Below, in pieces: positions 7,302 to 14,624 of a DNA stretch of 16,519 nucleotides. Positions within the stretch are counted from its first letter, which is position 1. Each line of letters begins with the position of its first letter. This stretch comes from Pseudomonadota bacterium (GTDB taxonomy: Bacteria > Desulfobacterota > Anaeroferrophillalia > Anaeroferrophillales > Tharpellaceae). The stretch is from contig DAOWHJ010000039.1 in the NCBI GenBank assembly GCA_030641485.1, positions 1-16,519 on the forward strand, written 5' to 3'. The notes under the pieces were generated by a model that ran no database searches, had not been told where the DNA came from, and saw nothing but the letters and a program-made list of their open reading frames with translations. The translations under genes were made by a program, and so were the position numbers.

Positions 7302-7829
7302 CTAAACCCGCAGATACCTTGCCATCGCCTGATCCCAAGTCCCCTGAGTCTGCATAATTAATTGGCAAAGTTCACGCACAGCCCCACGGCCACCAGGTTT
7401 TGACGACTGCCAGTCAACATGGGGACCCAACTCGAGATCCGCATCGGCAACCGTCGCGGCAAAACCGACTTTTCGTAAAACTGGGATATCGATCACATCA
7501 TCACCGACATAGGCAACTTCACAATCTTCAAGGCCAAGCTGGCGCATAATTTGGTTGTACGCTAAAAGTTTGTCATGGCAACGCTGAAAAACAATTTCAA
7601 TCCCAAGCTCTGTGGCCCGATGGCTCACGACCGGTGATCGGCGACCAGTTAAAAGTGCCAGCTTAAAACCGCTGCGTTGCAGCATCTTCAAACCATGCCC
7701 ATCACGAACATCAAACTGTTTACTCTCAACCCCATTACTATCAATAATCACCCGACCATCAGTCAGGACCCCATCGACATCCATAATCAGAGCTTTAAGT
7801 GGCAAAATTTTCTCAATAATCAGAGACAT
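7302..7829 (-). CDS. kdsC: 3-deoxy-D-manno-octulosonate 8-phosphate phosphatase
   Basis: This 175-residue HAD-superfamily phosphatase removes phosphate from Kdo-8-P to give Kdo. Motif I DVDGVLTDG holds nucleophile Asp17 and Asp19, RDGHG at 42-46 is typical of KdsC, TGRR at 61-64 carries motif II, and GDD at 109-111 gives the Mg-binding acidic pair. It is a compact C0-type HAD without a cap domain, which act as tetramers. The length is normal. It lies 11 bases after kdsD, with GGGGGTGG before its ATG, and 6 bases before lptC. Confidence 0.97.
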   Translation of the reverse strand: MSLIIEKILPLKALIMDVDGVLTDGRVIIDSNGVESKQFDVRDGHGLKMLQRSGFKLALLTGRRSPVVSHRATELGIEIVFQRCHDKLLAYNQIMRQLGLEDCEVAYVGDDVIDIPVLRKVGFAATVADADLELGPHVDWQSSKPGGRGAVRELCQLIMQTQGTWDQAMARYLRV

Positions 7830-7840
7830 AATACCACCCC

Positions 7841-8824
7841 CTAAACCACACCAGCACGAAGCAAGTCGTGCAGGTGAATAATACCAATTGGTTTTTGTTT
7901 GGGACCAGGCTCAGCGACAACAAAAAGTGACGTAATCTTAGAATCTTCCATCATTTTCAGAGCACTCGCAGCAAGCTCATCACTGAAAATTGTTTTCGGA
8001 TTTTCTCCCATCACCTCGGCTACTGGCATAGCCAACAGGTTCTCATTTTGCGCCAATAATCGCCGAAGATCTCCATCAGTTAAAATGCCAACCAAACAAC
8101 CTGACTCATCACAAATACCGGTCACACCAAGACCTTTACCCGTCATCTCAAAAAGTGCATCTTTTACTAAGGCAGAACTTACAACCACAGGGATTTGGCC
8201 GCCGCTATGCATAGTATCCGCAACCCGTAGCAGCAGGCGCCGACCTAAAGCCCCGCCAGGATGACGCAGGGCAAAATCGTCGGCACTAAAACCTTTGAGG
8301 GCGAGCAGGGCCGCAGCCAGGGCATCACCTAAGGCTAAGGTGACGGTGGTACTTGTAGTTGGCGCCAAACCTAAAGGACAGGCCTCACGACTAACTGAAA
8401 TATCGAGTGTCAAGTCGCTACTCTGAGCCAACTCTGAATCCATTTTCCCGGTCATTGCTAACAATTTCAAGCCTTGACGTTTTACGGTCGGAATAATTTT
8501 AGTCAACTCCTCGGTAGTACCACTATAGGAGATTGCGATAACTAAGTCCTGTTTTGATAAAACCCCGAGGTCACCATGTAAACCCTCGGTTGGATGCAGA
8601 AAAAGGGCCGGAGTTCCGGTACTGGCCAGAGTTGCGGCAATTTTCCGGCAGATTATCCCGGATTTGCCAACCCCAGTCACGACAACCTTGCCTTGACAGG
8701 CAAAAAGCATCTTGACCGCCTCAGCAAATTCATCACCAAGACGCCCGCCTAACTCGCTAAGCGACTCCGCTTCAACCGCAATTGTGCGTCGCCCTTCAGC
8801 AATAATTTCTTGATCATTTAACAT
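7841..8824 (-). CDS. kdsD: D-arabinose-5-phosphate isomerase (KdsD/KpsF family)
   Basis: This enzyme converts ribulose-5-phosphate to arabinose-5-phosphate, the first committed step to Kdo. From the ATG at 8824 it is 327 residues, the family length. The SIS sugar-isomerase domain (about 30-185) shows TGVGKSG at 50-56, SYSGTTEE at 99-106 and RHPGGALGRRL at 187-197. Two CBS domains fill the rest (about 203-327). The frame stays open upstream to a GTG at 8872, but those 16 extra codons are encoded by the end repeat of the adjacent relic element, and MLNDQEIIAEGRRTI is the usual N-terminus, so I chose 8824. A weak GAG lies 6 bases before it. Confidence 0.96.
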   Translation of the reverse strand: MLNDQEIIAEGRRTIAVEAESLSELGGRLGDEFAEAVKMLFACQGKVVVTGVGKSGIICRKIAATLASTGTPALFLHPTEGLHGDLGVLSKQDLVIAISYSGTTEELTKIIPTVKRQGLKLLAMTGKMDSELAQSSDLTLDISVSREACPLGLAPTTSTTVTLALGDALAAALLALKGFSADDFALRHPGGALGRRLLLRVADTMHSGGQIPVVVSSALVKDALFEMTGKGLGVTGICDESGCLVGILTDGDLRRLLAQNENLLAMPVAEVMGENPKTIFSDELAASALKMMEDSKITSLFVVAEPGPKQKPIGIIHLHDLLRAGVV

Positions 8825-8849
8825 AATTTTCTCTATCAAACTATTTTTC

Positions 8850-8876
8850 ACCACAGAGAACACAGAGTTCACAGAG
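8850..8876. repeat. Terminal inverted repeat, kdsD side, three 9-base units
   Basis: The plus strand holds three tandem 9-base units of pattern NNCACAGAG (ACCACAGAG, AACACAGAG, TTCACAGAG). Its partner in inverted orientation is at 9027-9053, with 24 of 27 positions identical after reverse complementing. Together they bound a GxxExxY gene relic. This kind of CACAGAG-rich flanking sequence next to GxxExxY genes is something I recall from environmental genomes, not something checked here. Confidence 0.85.
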
Positions 8877-8881
8877 TAATT

Positions 8882-9023
8882 CTAGAGTTTAAAACGCTGA
8901 ATACCATCAACAAGTTTCACAACATTAAAATTGAGTAAAAGTCCCGTATCAATCTGGGCCAATCTCATGTACGAGAGCAATTGCACAACCGATAATTTTT
9001 TCTGTAAATCGATCTTTTGCCAT
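8882..9023 (-). pseudogene. GxxExxY-family gene remnant with internal deletion
   Basis: From ATG at 9023 the minus strand encodes MAKDRFTEKIIGCAI, matching the usual start of GxxExxY-family proteins (EKIIGAAIEVH...). After about 8978 the original frame reads into a TGA at 8949-8951, while the +1 frame continues as LSYMRLAQIDTG, then a NFNVVKLVDG segment, and ends QRFKL-TAG at 8882-8884, the typical C-terminus of the same family. Roughly 75-80 internal residues, including the diagnostic GxxExxY region, are missing. It is therefore a deletion relic of a normally ~125-residue protein of unknown function, bracketed by inverted CACAGAG repeats. The family assignment rests on my recall of its sequence. 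Confidence 0.75.
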
Positions 9024-9026
9024 TAT

Positions 9027-9053
9027 CTCTGTGCCCTCTGTGTCCTCTGTGGT
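9027..9053. repeat. Terminal inverted repeat, kdsA side, three 9-base units
   Basis: Read on the minus strand, this is three tandem units ACCACAGAG, GACACAGAG and GGCACAGAG, the inverted partner of 8850-8876 with three mismatches. It ends 3 bases upstream of the relic gene's ATG, so an RNA of the element could pair its two ends into a long stem. The remaining 35 bases to the kdsA stop (9054-9088) show nothing recognisable. Confidence 0.85.
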
Positions 9054-9088
9054 AGAATAAGCCATTACACAAGAAAATCACCTAGCAT

Positions 9089-9904
9089 CTAAATTTCACT
9101 CAACGCCACTAGGCGTTTGAGCAGGGGCTCGAGTTCGGTCAGAGGTAAAGAGTTGGCGCCATCACACAGTGCGTTATCGGGATCGGGGTGAACTTCCATA
9201 AAGAGGGCATCCGCTCCGGCAGCAACAGCAGCGGCAGCCAAGGTTGGGATCATGGAGCGATCACCACCAGATGAATCGCCTTGAGCTGTCGGAAGCTGAA
9301 CTGAGTGGGTAGCATCAAAAATGACTGGAGCGCCACAGGCGCGCATTAACGGAAATGAGCGAAAATCAACCACCAAATTATTATAGCCAAAAGAGGTACC
9401 ACGCTCGGTCAGGATAATATGCCGATTTCCCGTAGAGGAGACTTTATTAACCACCTGGCGCATATCTTTGGGGGCCATAAACTGGCCCTTTTTCACATTG
9501 ACAACCACACCACTTTCACCAACAGCAACCAACAGATCGGTTTGCCGACATAAAAAAGCGGGAATCTGAATCATGTCAACTACAGAAGCTACGGCCTCAA
9601 CCTGTTCAACTGTGTGAACATCGGTGGTAACCGGAAGACCAAACTCCTCCTTAACCGCAGCGAGAATCTCAAGCCCGACTTTCAATCCGGGACCACGATA
9701 GGAGTTGATACTGCTCCGATTAGCCTTGTCAAAAGAGCCCTTAAAAATATAGGGAACCTGTAATTTTTGGCAAACTTCGGCCGCTGCTTCAGCAACCTCA
9801 AAAGCTAATTCCCGACTCTCAAGCACGCAGGGACCGGCAATCAATACCAGAGGAAATTGCGGTCGGCCAATCGTAATCTCATGATTAATCTTTACCGAAA
9901 TCAT
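9089..9904 (-). CDS. kdsA: Kdo-8-phosphate synthase, metal-dependent type
   Basis: This 271-residue aldolase condenses phosphoenolpyruvate with arabinose-5-phosphate to give Kdo-8-phosphate. Typical blocks are LIAGPCVLES (21-30), FKGSFDKANRSS, DVHTVEQV, QIPAFLCRQTDLL, LTERGTSFGYNNLVVDFRS and DATHSVQLP. Cys26 in AGPC is the position where metal-independent enzymes such as E. coli KdsA have Asn. Together with His in DATH, Glu in MEVHPDPD and Asp in LCDGAN it supplies the expected divalent-metal ligands, so this is a metal-dependent enzyme by family rule. It overlaps pyrG by 4 bases (ATGA). Confidence 0.98.
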   Translation of the reverse strand: MISVKINHEITIGRPQFPLVLIAGPCVLESRELAFEVAEAAAEVCQKLQVPYIFKGSFDKANRSSINSYRGPGLKVGLEILAAVKEEFGLPVTTDVHTVEQVEAVASVVDMIQIPAFLCRQTDLLVAVGESGVVVNVKKGQFMAPKDMRQVVNKVSSTGNRHIILTERGTSFGYNNLVVDFRSFPLMRACGAPVIFDATHSVQLPTAQGDSSGGDRSMIPTLAAAAVAAGADALFMEVHPDPDNALCDGANSLPLTELEPLLKRLVALSEI

Positions 9905-11547
9905 ATAGCGCCGGTTTTTTTTGCCGCTTCAATAAAAGCCACAAATAGAGGATGAGGACGCATCGGCTTTGAAGTAAATTCAGGATGAAACTGACAACCT
10001 AAGTACCAAGGGTGATCCTTAATCTCGATAATCTCAACCAAATTGTGATGTAGATGAGTGCCGGTAACAATCAGCCCCTTATCCTCCAAACTCTTCCGAA
10101 AATCATTATTAAACTCATAACGGTGACGGTGACGCTCAGAAATCTCACTTTTTTCAGAATACGCCCGCCAAGCAAAAGAGTCTTTACGCAAGCAACAGGG
10201 GTTCGCCCCGAGCCGCATAGTACCACCTTTATTGCTGGTTTCATCTTGAGTAAAGGTTTGGGTGCCGTCAGCACTCTTCCACTCTTTCAAAAGGCCAAAG
10301 ACCGGGGTTTTAGTCGCAGAATCAAACTCTGAACTATTGGCACCACTGAGTCCGGCCTGATTACGAGCAAACTCAACCACCATCAGCTGCATCCCGAGGC
10401 AAATCCCGAAAAGTGGGATTTTTTTCCGCCTTGCAAACCCGGCCGCCACGATCTTACCCTCAACCCCACGAGTTCCGAACCCGCCAGGAATCAGAAATCC
10501 ATCGATATTGTGAAAACGCTGCTCCAAGGTCTCATCATCAAGACCATCAAGCTCTTCGGCATCGATATACTCTAAATTAACCTTAACATCGTTGGCAATA
10601 CCACCATGGGTTAAGGCTTCATTCAAACTCTTGTAAGATTCGGTCAAAGCGATATATTTGCCGACCACACCAATCGTCACTTCACCTGCCGGTGCATTTA
10701 TTTTTCGCGCAATTTCACGCCAGGGTTCAAGCCGTGGAGCTCCGGTCCAGATATTGAGCAGCGACACGACTTTATCATCAACCCCCTCTCCATGCAGGGC
10801 CATGGGACATTCGTAGATACTATCGACATCCCGCGCGGTAAAAACCGCATCGGTATCGATGTTACAAAAAAGTGAAATTTTATCTTTTATGTCCTGGGAA
10901 AGTTCGCGATCAGCCCGACAGAGGATAATATCGGGCTGAATACCGATCTGACGTAACTCCTTGACGCTGTGCTGAGTCGGCTTGGTTTTAAGTTCTCCGG
11001 CTGTTTTGATGTAAGGGACCAAGGTCAGGTGAATATAGATGACATTCTTGGGTCCAACATCATTACGAAACTGACGAATAGCCTCCAGGAAAGGTTGACT
11101 TTCAATATCACCAACCGTACCACCAATCTCGACAATCGCGACATCAATATCTCCAGCCCAATGACGAATCGAGCTTTTTATCTCATTGGTAATATGGGGA
11201 ATCACCTGAACTGTTCCACCAAGATAGTCACCACGGCGCTCTTTAGAGATCACCTTATCGTAAATTTTACCCGAGGTGTAGTTGCTATGGCGGGTTAACT
11301 TAGTATTGGTGAAACGCTCATAATGACCTAAATCAAGATCAGTTTCAGCCCCATCATCGGTAACAAATACCTCACCATGTTGAAAAGGGCTCATAGTGCC
11401 AGGATCAACGTTAAGATAGGGATCAAGCTTCTGCAGGCCAACGTTTAGACCCCGAGCCTCTAACAAAGCACCCAAAGAGGCGGCCGCCAAACCTTTACCG
11501 AGCGAGGAGATGACCCCGCCGGTAACAAAAATATACTTAGGTTTCAA
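9901..11547 (-). CDS. pyrG: CTP synthase, TTG start
   Basis: This 548-residue enzyme aminates UTP to CTP using glutamine-derived ammonia. The N-terminal synthetase domain opens with KYIFVTGGVISSLGKG (P-loop) and contains LDPYLNVDPGTMSPFQHGEV and IVEIGGTVGDIES. The C-terminal class I glutamine amidotransferase domain has GGFGTRG, the nucleophile Cys383 in GICLGMQ, and His519 and Glu521 in FHPEFTS. The start is TTG at 11547, with GGAG overlapping the apgM stop 6 bases upstream; no ATG or GTG fits the conserved N-terminus. It lies 3 bases after apgM. CTP is also the co-substrate that activates Kdo as CMP-Kdo, a sensible link to the kds genes that follow. Confidence 0.98.
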   Translation of the reverse strand: MKPKYIFVTGGVISSLGKGLAAASLGALLEARGLNVGLQKLDPYLNVDPGTMSPFQHGEVFVTDDGAETDLDLGHYERFTNTKLTRHSNYTSGKIYDKVISKERRGDYLGGTVQVIPHITNEIKSSIRHWAGDIDVAIVEIGGTVGDIESQPFLEAIRQFRNDVGPKNVIYIHLTLVPYIKTAGELKTKPTQHSVKELRQIGIQPDIILCRADRELSQDIKDKISLFCNIDTDAVFTARDVDSIYECPMALHGEGVDDKVVSLLNIWTGAPRLEPWREIARKINAPAGEVTIGVVGKYIALTESYKSLNEALTHGGIANDVKVNLEYIDAEELDGLDDETLEQRFHNIDGFLIPGGFGTRGVEGKIVAAGFARRKKIPLFGICLGMQLMVVEFARNQAGLSGANSSEFDSATKTPVFGLLKEWKSADGTQTFTQDETSNKGGTMRLGANPCCLRKDSFAWRAYSEKSEISERHRHRYEFNNDFRKSLEDKGLIVTGTHLHHNLVEIIEIKDHPWYLGCQFHPEFTSKPMRPHPLFVAFIEAAKKTGAI

Positions 11548-11550
11548 ATG

Positions 11551-12774
11551 CTACTCCAAATCAGTAAAATGTTGCAGCAGACGCCAGCCCTCGGCAAAAT
11601 GATTGCCAGCAGCTGTAGCGGTCTGCTCATTATAGCCGGTCGAAGATCCGACTTTAGCTTTGAGATTATCATAAATCATAAACGGCACCGGCTCGGCGGT
11701 GTGAGTTTTCAAACGAATCGGGGTGGGATGGTCGGGCATCACCAGGATTCGGTAGGCCGGAAAATTCTCCTCAAGCCCCTTGAGTAGGGGCCCAAGCAGA
11801 CGGCTGTCGAGATCGCTTATCGACTGCAGTTTTTTCTCAAGACTACCCTCGTGTGAGGACTCATCTGGAGCCTCCACATGGAGATAGACATAATCACTTC
11901 TCTTTAAGGCGTCAACTGCGTAGGCGGCCTTATTTTCGTAATTGGTATCGATATAGCCAGTCGCCCCCGGCACATCAATACTCTCCATCCCCGCGAGAAT
12001 ACCAATCCCTTTAATCAAGTCCACGGCGGAGATAACCGCTCCATTAATTCCATAAAGTTCAGAGAATGGATCCAGTTTGGGCTGGGTGCCCTGTCCCCAA
12101 AGCCAGATTGAGTTCGCCGTCATTTCTCCCTGGTCGAGACGCTCGCGAAATTTCGGCATTTGGTGAATTATCATTTGCGATGACATGATAAGCTGCAACA
12201 GCGGCGAACCATAATCACTCGGCAGATGATCGACCACCTCTTGACCAATCATGTCGTGCGGTGGCATCAATGAAACTGAGGCTAAATCCTTGGGACAGTC
12301 CCGGATCACCATCAGGTGACGATAACTGATGCCAGGGAAAAACTCAATCTTATCAGTTTGCAACTCTTTGTTCAATGCGGCAATAATCTCATGTGCGTCG
12401 GCGGTGGTGATATGACCAGCACTGAAATCGTGCATAAAACCCCGTGCTTGATGGTGTAAGATATTGACTAAATTACAACGAAAAACGACATCATCAGGAC
12501 CTAAATCAAGCCCCATACTTGCGGCCTCCAATGGGGCCCTGCCGGTATAGTATTTTTCCGGTGCGTAACCAAAAACTGAAAGGTTAGCAACGTCACTCCC
12601 GGCCGGAAAACCCTCCGGCACAGTCACAGCGGTCCCCAACTCAGATTTTTTGGCCAAGGCATCAAAATTTGGCGTAGCCGCCGCCATCAATGGAGTCTTC
12701 CCATCAAGTTCGGCCAGCGGCTCGTCAGCCATACCATCACCTAAAAGAACTATATATTTATAATTGCTACTCAT
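11551..12774 (-). CDS. apgM: Archaeal-type cofactor-independent phosphoglycerate mutase
   Basis: This 407-residue protein of the alkaline-phosphatase superfamily interconverts 3- and 2-phosphoglycerate. The metal-site motif LGDGMAD (Asp13) opens the protein, TPNFDALAKKS follows at 34-44, and GSDVANLSVFGY at 59-70 holds the probable serine nucleophile (Ser60 by analogy with GpmI). A late metal-binding block is YVYLHVEAPDESSHEG, and VMPDHPTP is near the C-terminus. Family length is about 400. It should not be confused with GpmI (~510 residues). It overlaps the upstream response-regulator gene by 4 bases and ends 3 bases before pyrG. Homoserine-kinase-like or phosphonate-related members of the superfamily are less likely alternatives. 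Confidence 0.93.
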   Translation of the reverse strand: MSSNYKYIVLLGDGMADEPLAELDGKTPLMAAATPNFDALAKKSELGTAVTVPEGFPAGSDVANLSVFGYAPEKYYTGRAPLEAASMGLDLGPDDVVFRCNLVNILHHQARGFMHDFSAGHITTADAHEIIAALNKELQTDKIEFFPGISYRHLMVIRDCPKDLASVSLMPPHDMIGQEVVDHLPSDYGSPLLQLIMSSQMIIHQMPKFRERLDQGEMTANSIWLWGQGTQPKLDPFSELYGINGAVISAVDLIKGIGILAGMESIDVPGATGYIDTNYENKAAYAVDALKRSDYVYLHVEAPDESSHEGSLEKKLQSISDLDSRLLGPLLKGLEENFPAYRILVMPDHPTPIRLKTHTAEPVPFMIYDNLKAKVGSSTGYNEQTATAAGNHFAEGWRLLQHFTDLE

Positions 12775-13670
12775 ACTTTAATGTCCTTAAAAAACTTACG
12801 CACCGTCACTTGGTTGCCGGACTCGTTATAGAAGAACTCGTCAAAAAAGTTACCCGCCATGATTATCCCACGACCATGTGGCTTAAAAAGATTTTCGGGA
12901 TCGGTGGGATCTGGCAGCGAACGCCAATCAAAACCGAGACCCTGGTCCTGAATTGAACAGGTAAAGGCGGCCGCCGCAATGACAACCTCAATCGTCACCC
13001 GGCGCTCACAAAAGCGCTGATCTAAAGCGCGCAGTTTGAGAACATCAAGATAGTCATGGCGATGCTTCAGTGCCGAATCAAGCTCTAAGTTTCCATGCTC
13101 AATCGCATTAACAATCAATTCATGCAGGCCCATGCGCATTCCCGGTAATTGACTGCGGGGAATGCAACAGGAGAGCTTAACTTCGTCAGTCAGGCCACCA
13201 ACCAGAGGTTGAACCATTGCAATCTCGTTCGCGATCTTAAAAAGCAACCGTTTTTCCACCAAGTTCCGATAGACCTGACTGGTCCTTTGCCCCTCATCTG
13301 CCAAGAGTCGCACTTTACGGATTGATGCGCTAATTTCCTTAACCCCGAAAGGCTTTTCAAAATAGTCGAGGGCACCCTGCTTTAAAGCCTGGATAATCTC
13401 TTTTTTGGTCCCGTGCCCCGAGGTTACAATAAAAGGCGTATCCGGAAAATCCTGACTCGCCTGACGCATAAACTCTAGCCCGTTCAAACGTGGCATCCTG
13501 ATATCGGTAATCACCAGAACGACATCATCGTGGCTCTCCTGCAAAGCCTCAAGGGCCTCACGACCATCGGCATAGGTGTCAGCAAGCAAATTCTCGTGCT
13601 TAACAATTCGGGACAAAATATCACGAATTTCGACCTCATCATCGACTATCACTACCCGATTTCTAATCAT
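12771..13670 (-). CDS. Response regulator receiver fused to RsbW-like ATPase domain
   Basis: This 299-residue cytoplasmic protein has two domains. The receiver (about 5-120) has acidic pair Asp10-Asp11, phospho-acceptor Asp56 (ITDIRMPRLNG), Ser/Thr at 83-84 (VTSGHG) and Lys107 (FEKPF). The second half (about 140-295) is a GHKL-type ATPase of the anti-sigma (HATPase_c_2) kind: N-box ELIVNAIEHGN at 184-194, DQGLGFDW at 242-249, GRGIIMA at 266-272, and FFDEFFYNESGNQVTVRK at the end. There is no DNA-binding, GGDEF or PP2C domain and no H-box. It may act as a phosphorylation-controlled serine kinase or anti-sigma in a partner switch (inference). No partner antagonist is encoded nearby. The ATG at 13670 lacks a clear Shine-Dalgarno. 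Confidence 0.9.
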   Translation of the reverse strand: MIRNRVVIVDDEVEIRDILSRIVKHENLLADTYADGREALEALQESHDDVVLVITDIRMPRLNGLEFMRQASQDFPDTPFIVTSGHGTKKEIIQALKQGALDYFEKPFGVKEISASIRKVRLLADEGQRTSQVYRNLVEKRLLFKIANEIAMVQPLVGGLTDEVKLSCCIPRSQLPGMRMGLHELIVNAIEHGNLELDSALKHRHDYLDVLKLRALDQRFCERRVTIEVVIAAAAFTCSIQDQGLGFDWRSLPDPTDPENLFKPHGRGIIMAGNFFDEFFYNESGNQVTVRKFFKDIKV

Positions 13671-13848
13671 AAGCGATCCGGTTTAATTTGACCCCATTTA
13701 AAGAACTTTAGTAAATATTCGACTTAATTAGCATAAAGCTAAAGCAAATGGCGCGAACACCGCTTCGCTTCCCATTACCGGGGACAGAATTGAATTCTGT
13801 CCCCACATCGAGACCGTTTGAAACCGTATCCGAACATTTACGGACTTT
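13671..13848. other. Gap between pyrE and the response regulator gene
   Basis: These 178 bases hold no gene. They contain the perfect palindrome at 13780-13804, a small GCGAA/TTCGC hairpin at 13753-13768 and the motif GTTTAATTTGACCCC at 13681-13695. I found no convincing promoter for the downstream genes and no hairpin followed by a T-run on the minus strand, so pyrE may be cotranscribed with the operon or processed here. Confidence 0.5.
13780..13804. repeat. Perfect palindrome with 12-base arms and 1-base centre
   Basis: The left arm is GGGGACAGAATT, the centre is G, and the right arm is the exact reverse complement, AATTCTGTCCCC. I recall this GGGGACAGAATTN-type palindrome as a dispersed extragenic repeat associated with REP-associated tyrosine (IS200-like) transposases in environmental bacteria. 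No transposase lies nearby. In RNA it would form a stable stem but lacks a following U-tract, so it is not a standard terminator on either strand. Confidence 0.8.
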
Positions 13849-14412
13849 CTACCTAGCCATCGCCTTTAAATCATTAATCGTAAAAAGTGACTCCAGCTTA
13901 AGACCGTGCTCCTCAAGCAGCTCGGCACCACCCTCAAGCCGGTCGACTAAAGTTAAAGCCTGAACCACTTTCAGGTCATGCGCCTGGGCCCGCTCAACCG
14001 CCTTCAAAAGTGACCCACCACTGGTCACAACATCTTCAACAATTGCCACCGAATCTCCAGCTTTAAGATTTTTATCACCTTCAAGCCAGAGCTGCTTACC
14101 ATGCCCTTTGGGCTCTTTACGAATCAGAAAGGCGTGCAAAGGGTCATCCTTGATGACACTGATAACACTGATTGCGGCAACGATCGGATCAGCCCCCATG
14201 GTCAAACCGCCAACCCCACTTATTGGCACTCCATTGGCCTTAATCCTTTCATAAAAAAGATGGCCGGTCAAAAAGGCACCCCGGGCATGGCAGGTAGTCT
14301 GTTTGCCATCAACGTAATAATTACTCTTTTTCCCCGAAGTTAAAGTTACTGCCCGCTCCTCATAAGAGAGACAATGCAATAATTTAAGCAACTCTTCCCT
14401 ATATGTCACCAT
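13849..14412 (-). CDS. pyrE: Orotate phosphoribosyltransferase
   Basis: This 187-residue enzyme joins orotate to PRPP to give orotidine 5'-monophosphate in pyrimidine synthesis. TLTSGKKSNYYVDGK (23-37) is the OPRTase N-terminal block, GVGGLTMGADPIV (66-78) is typical, FLIRKEPKGHGK carries the flexible-loop lysines, and the PRPP-binding motif VAIVEDVVTSGGS is at 122-134. The length is slightly short of the ~190-215 of many family members but all motifs are present. GAGG lies 10 bases before the ATG. It is the first gene of the minus-strand directon and has a strong promoter candidate. Confidence 0.97.
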   Translation of the reverse strand: MVTYREELLKLLHCLSYEERAVTLTSGKKSNYYVDGKQTTCHARGAFLTGHLFYERIKANGVPISGVGGLTMGADPIVAAISVISVIKDDPLHAFLIRKEPKGHGKQLWLEGDKNLKAGDSVAIVEDVVTSGGSLLKAVERAQAHDLKVVQALTLVDRLEGGAELLEEHGLKLESLFTINDLKAMAR

Positions 14413-14495
14413 ACCGTTAAAACCTCAAAACAAAACTGGTCAAAAATGTTAGCAACTTCCAAGTTACAAATGTAGCACTAAAAACCCAAGCGACT

Positions 14496-14524
14496 TTTGT
14501 ACGAGTTTATCAGATTCTTGTCAA
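14496..14524 (-). promoter_or_regulatory. Sigma-70-type promoter for pyrE
   Basis: On the minus strand a perfect -35 TTGACA (14519-14524) and a -10 TACAAA (14496-14501, 4 of 6 consensus bases) are 17 bases apart. Transcription would start near 14489, giving a leader of about 77 bases before the pyrE ATG. The leader has only a small AACTT-GG-AAGTT stem and no obvious attenuator. Confidence 0.6.
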
Positions 14525-14624
14525 GCACTATGTCAGGCATTACTGCTGATAGCGGGTAGTTTGCTGTTTTGCTTCTCCCCCTTTGGAATAGGTTGTGGCC
14601 ATCTCAACCCTCACCCTATTTTTC

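Noticed and set aside
8850..9053. CRISPR-like array from the repeated CACAGAG units
   Set aside because: The units are 9 bases, directly abutting, only three per side and in opposite orientation on the two sides; there are no spacers and no cas genes.
13753..13768. GCGAA/TTCGC hairpin near the pyrE 3' end as a terminator
   Set aside because: Five-pair stem with a 6-base loop and no following T-run on either strand.
1..14412. A hidden new defence or biosynthetic system within the directon
   Set aside because: Every frame above about 100 codons is explained by known housekeeping families; only the relic element and the right edge carry accessory-looking DNA.
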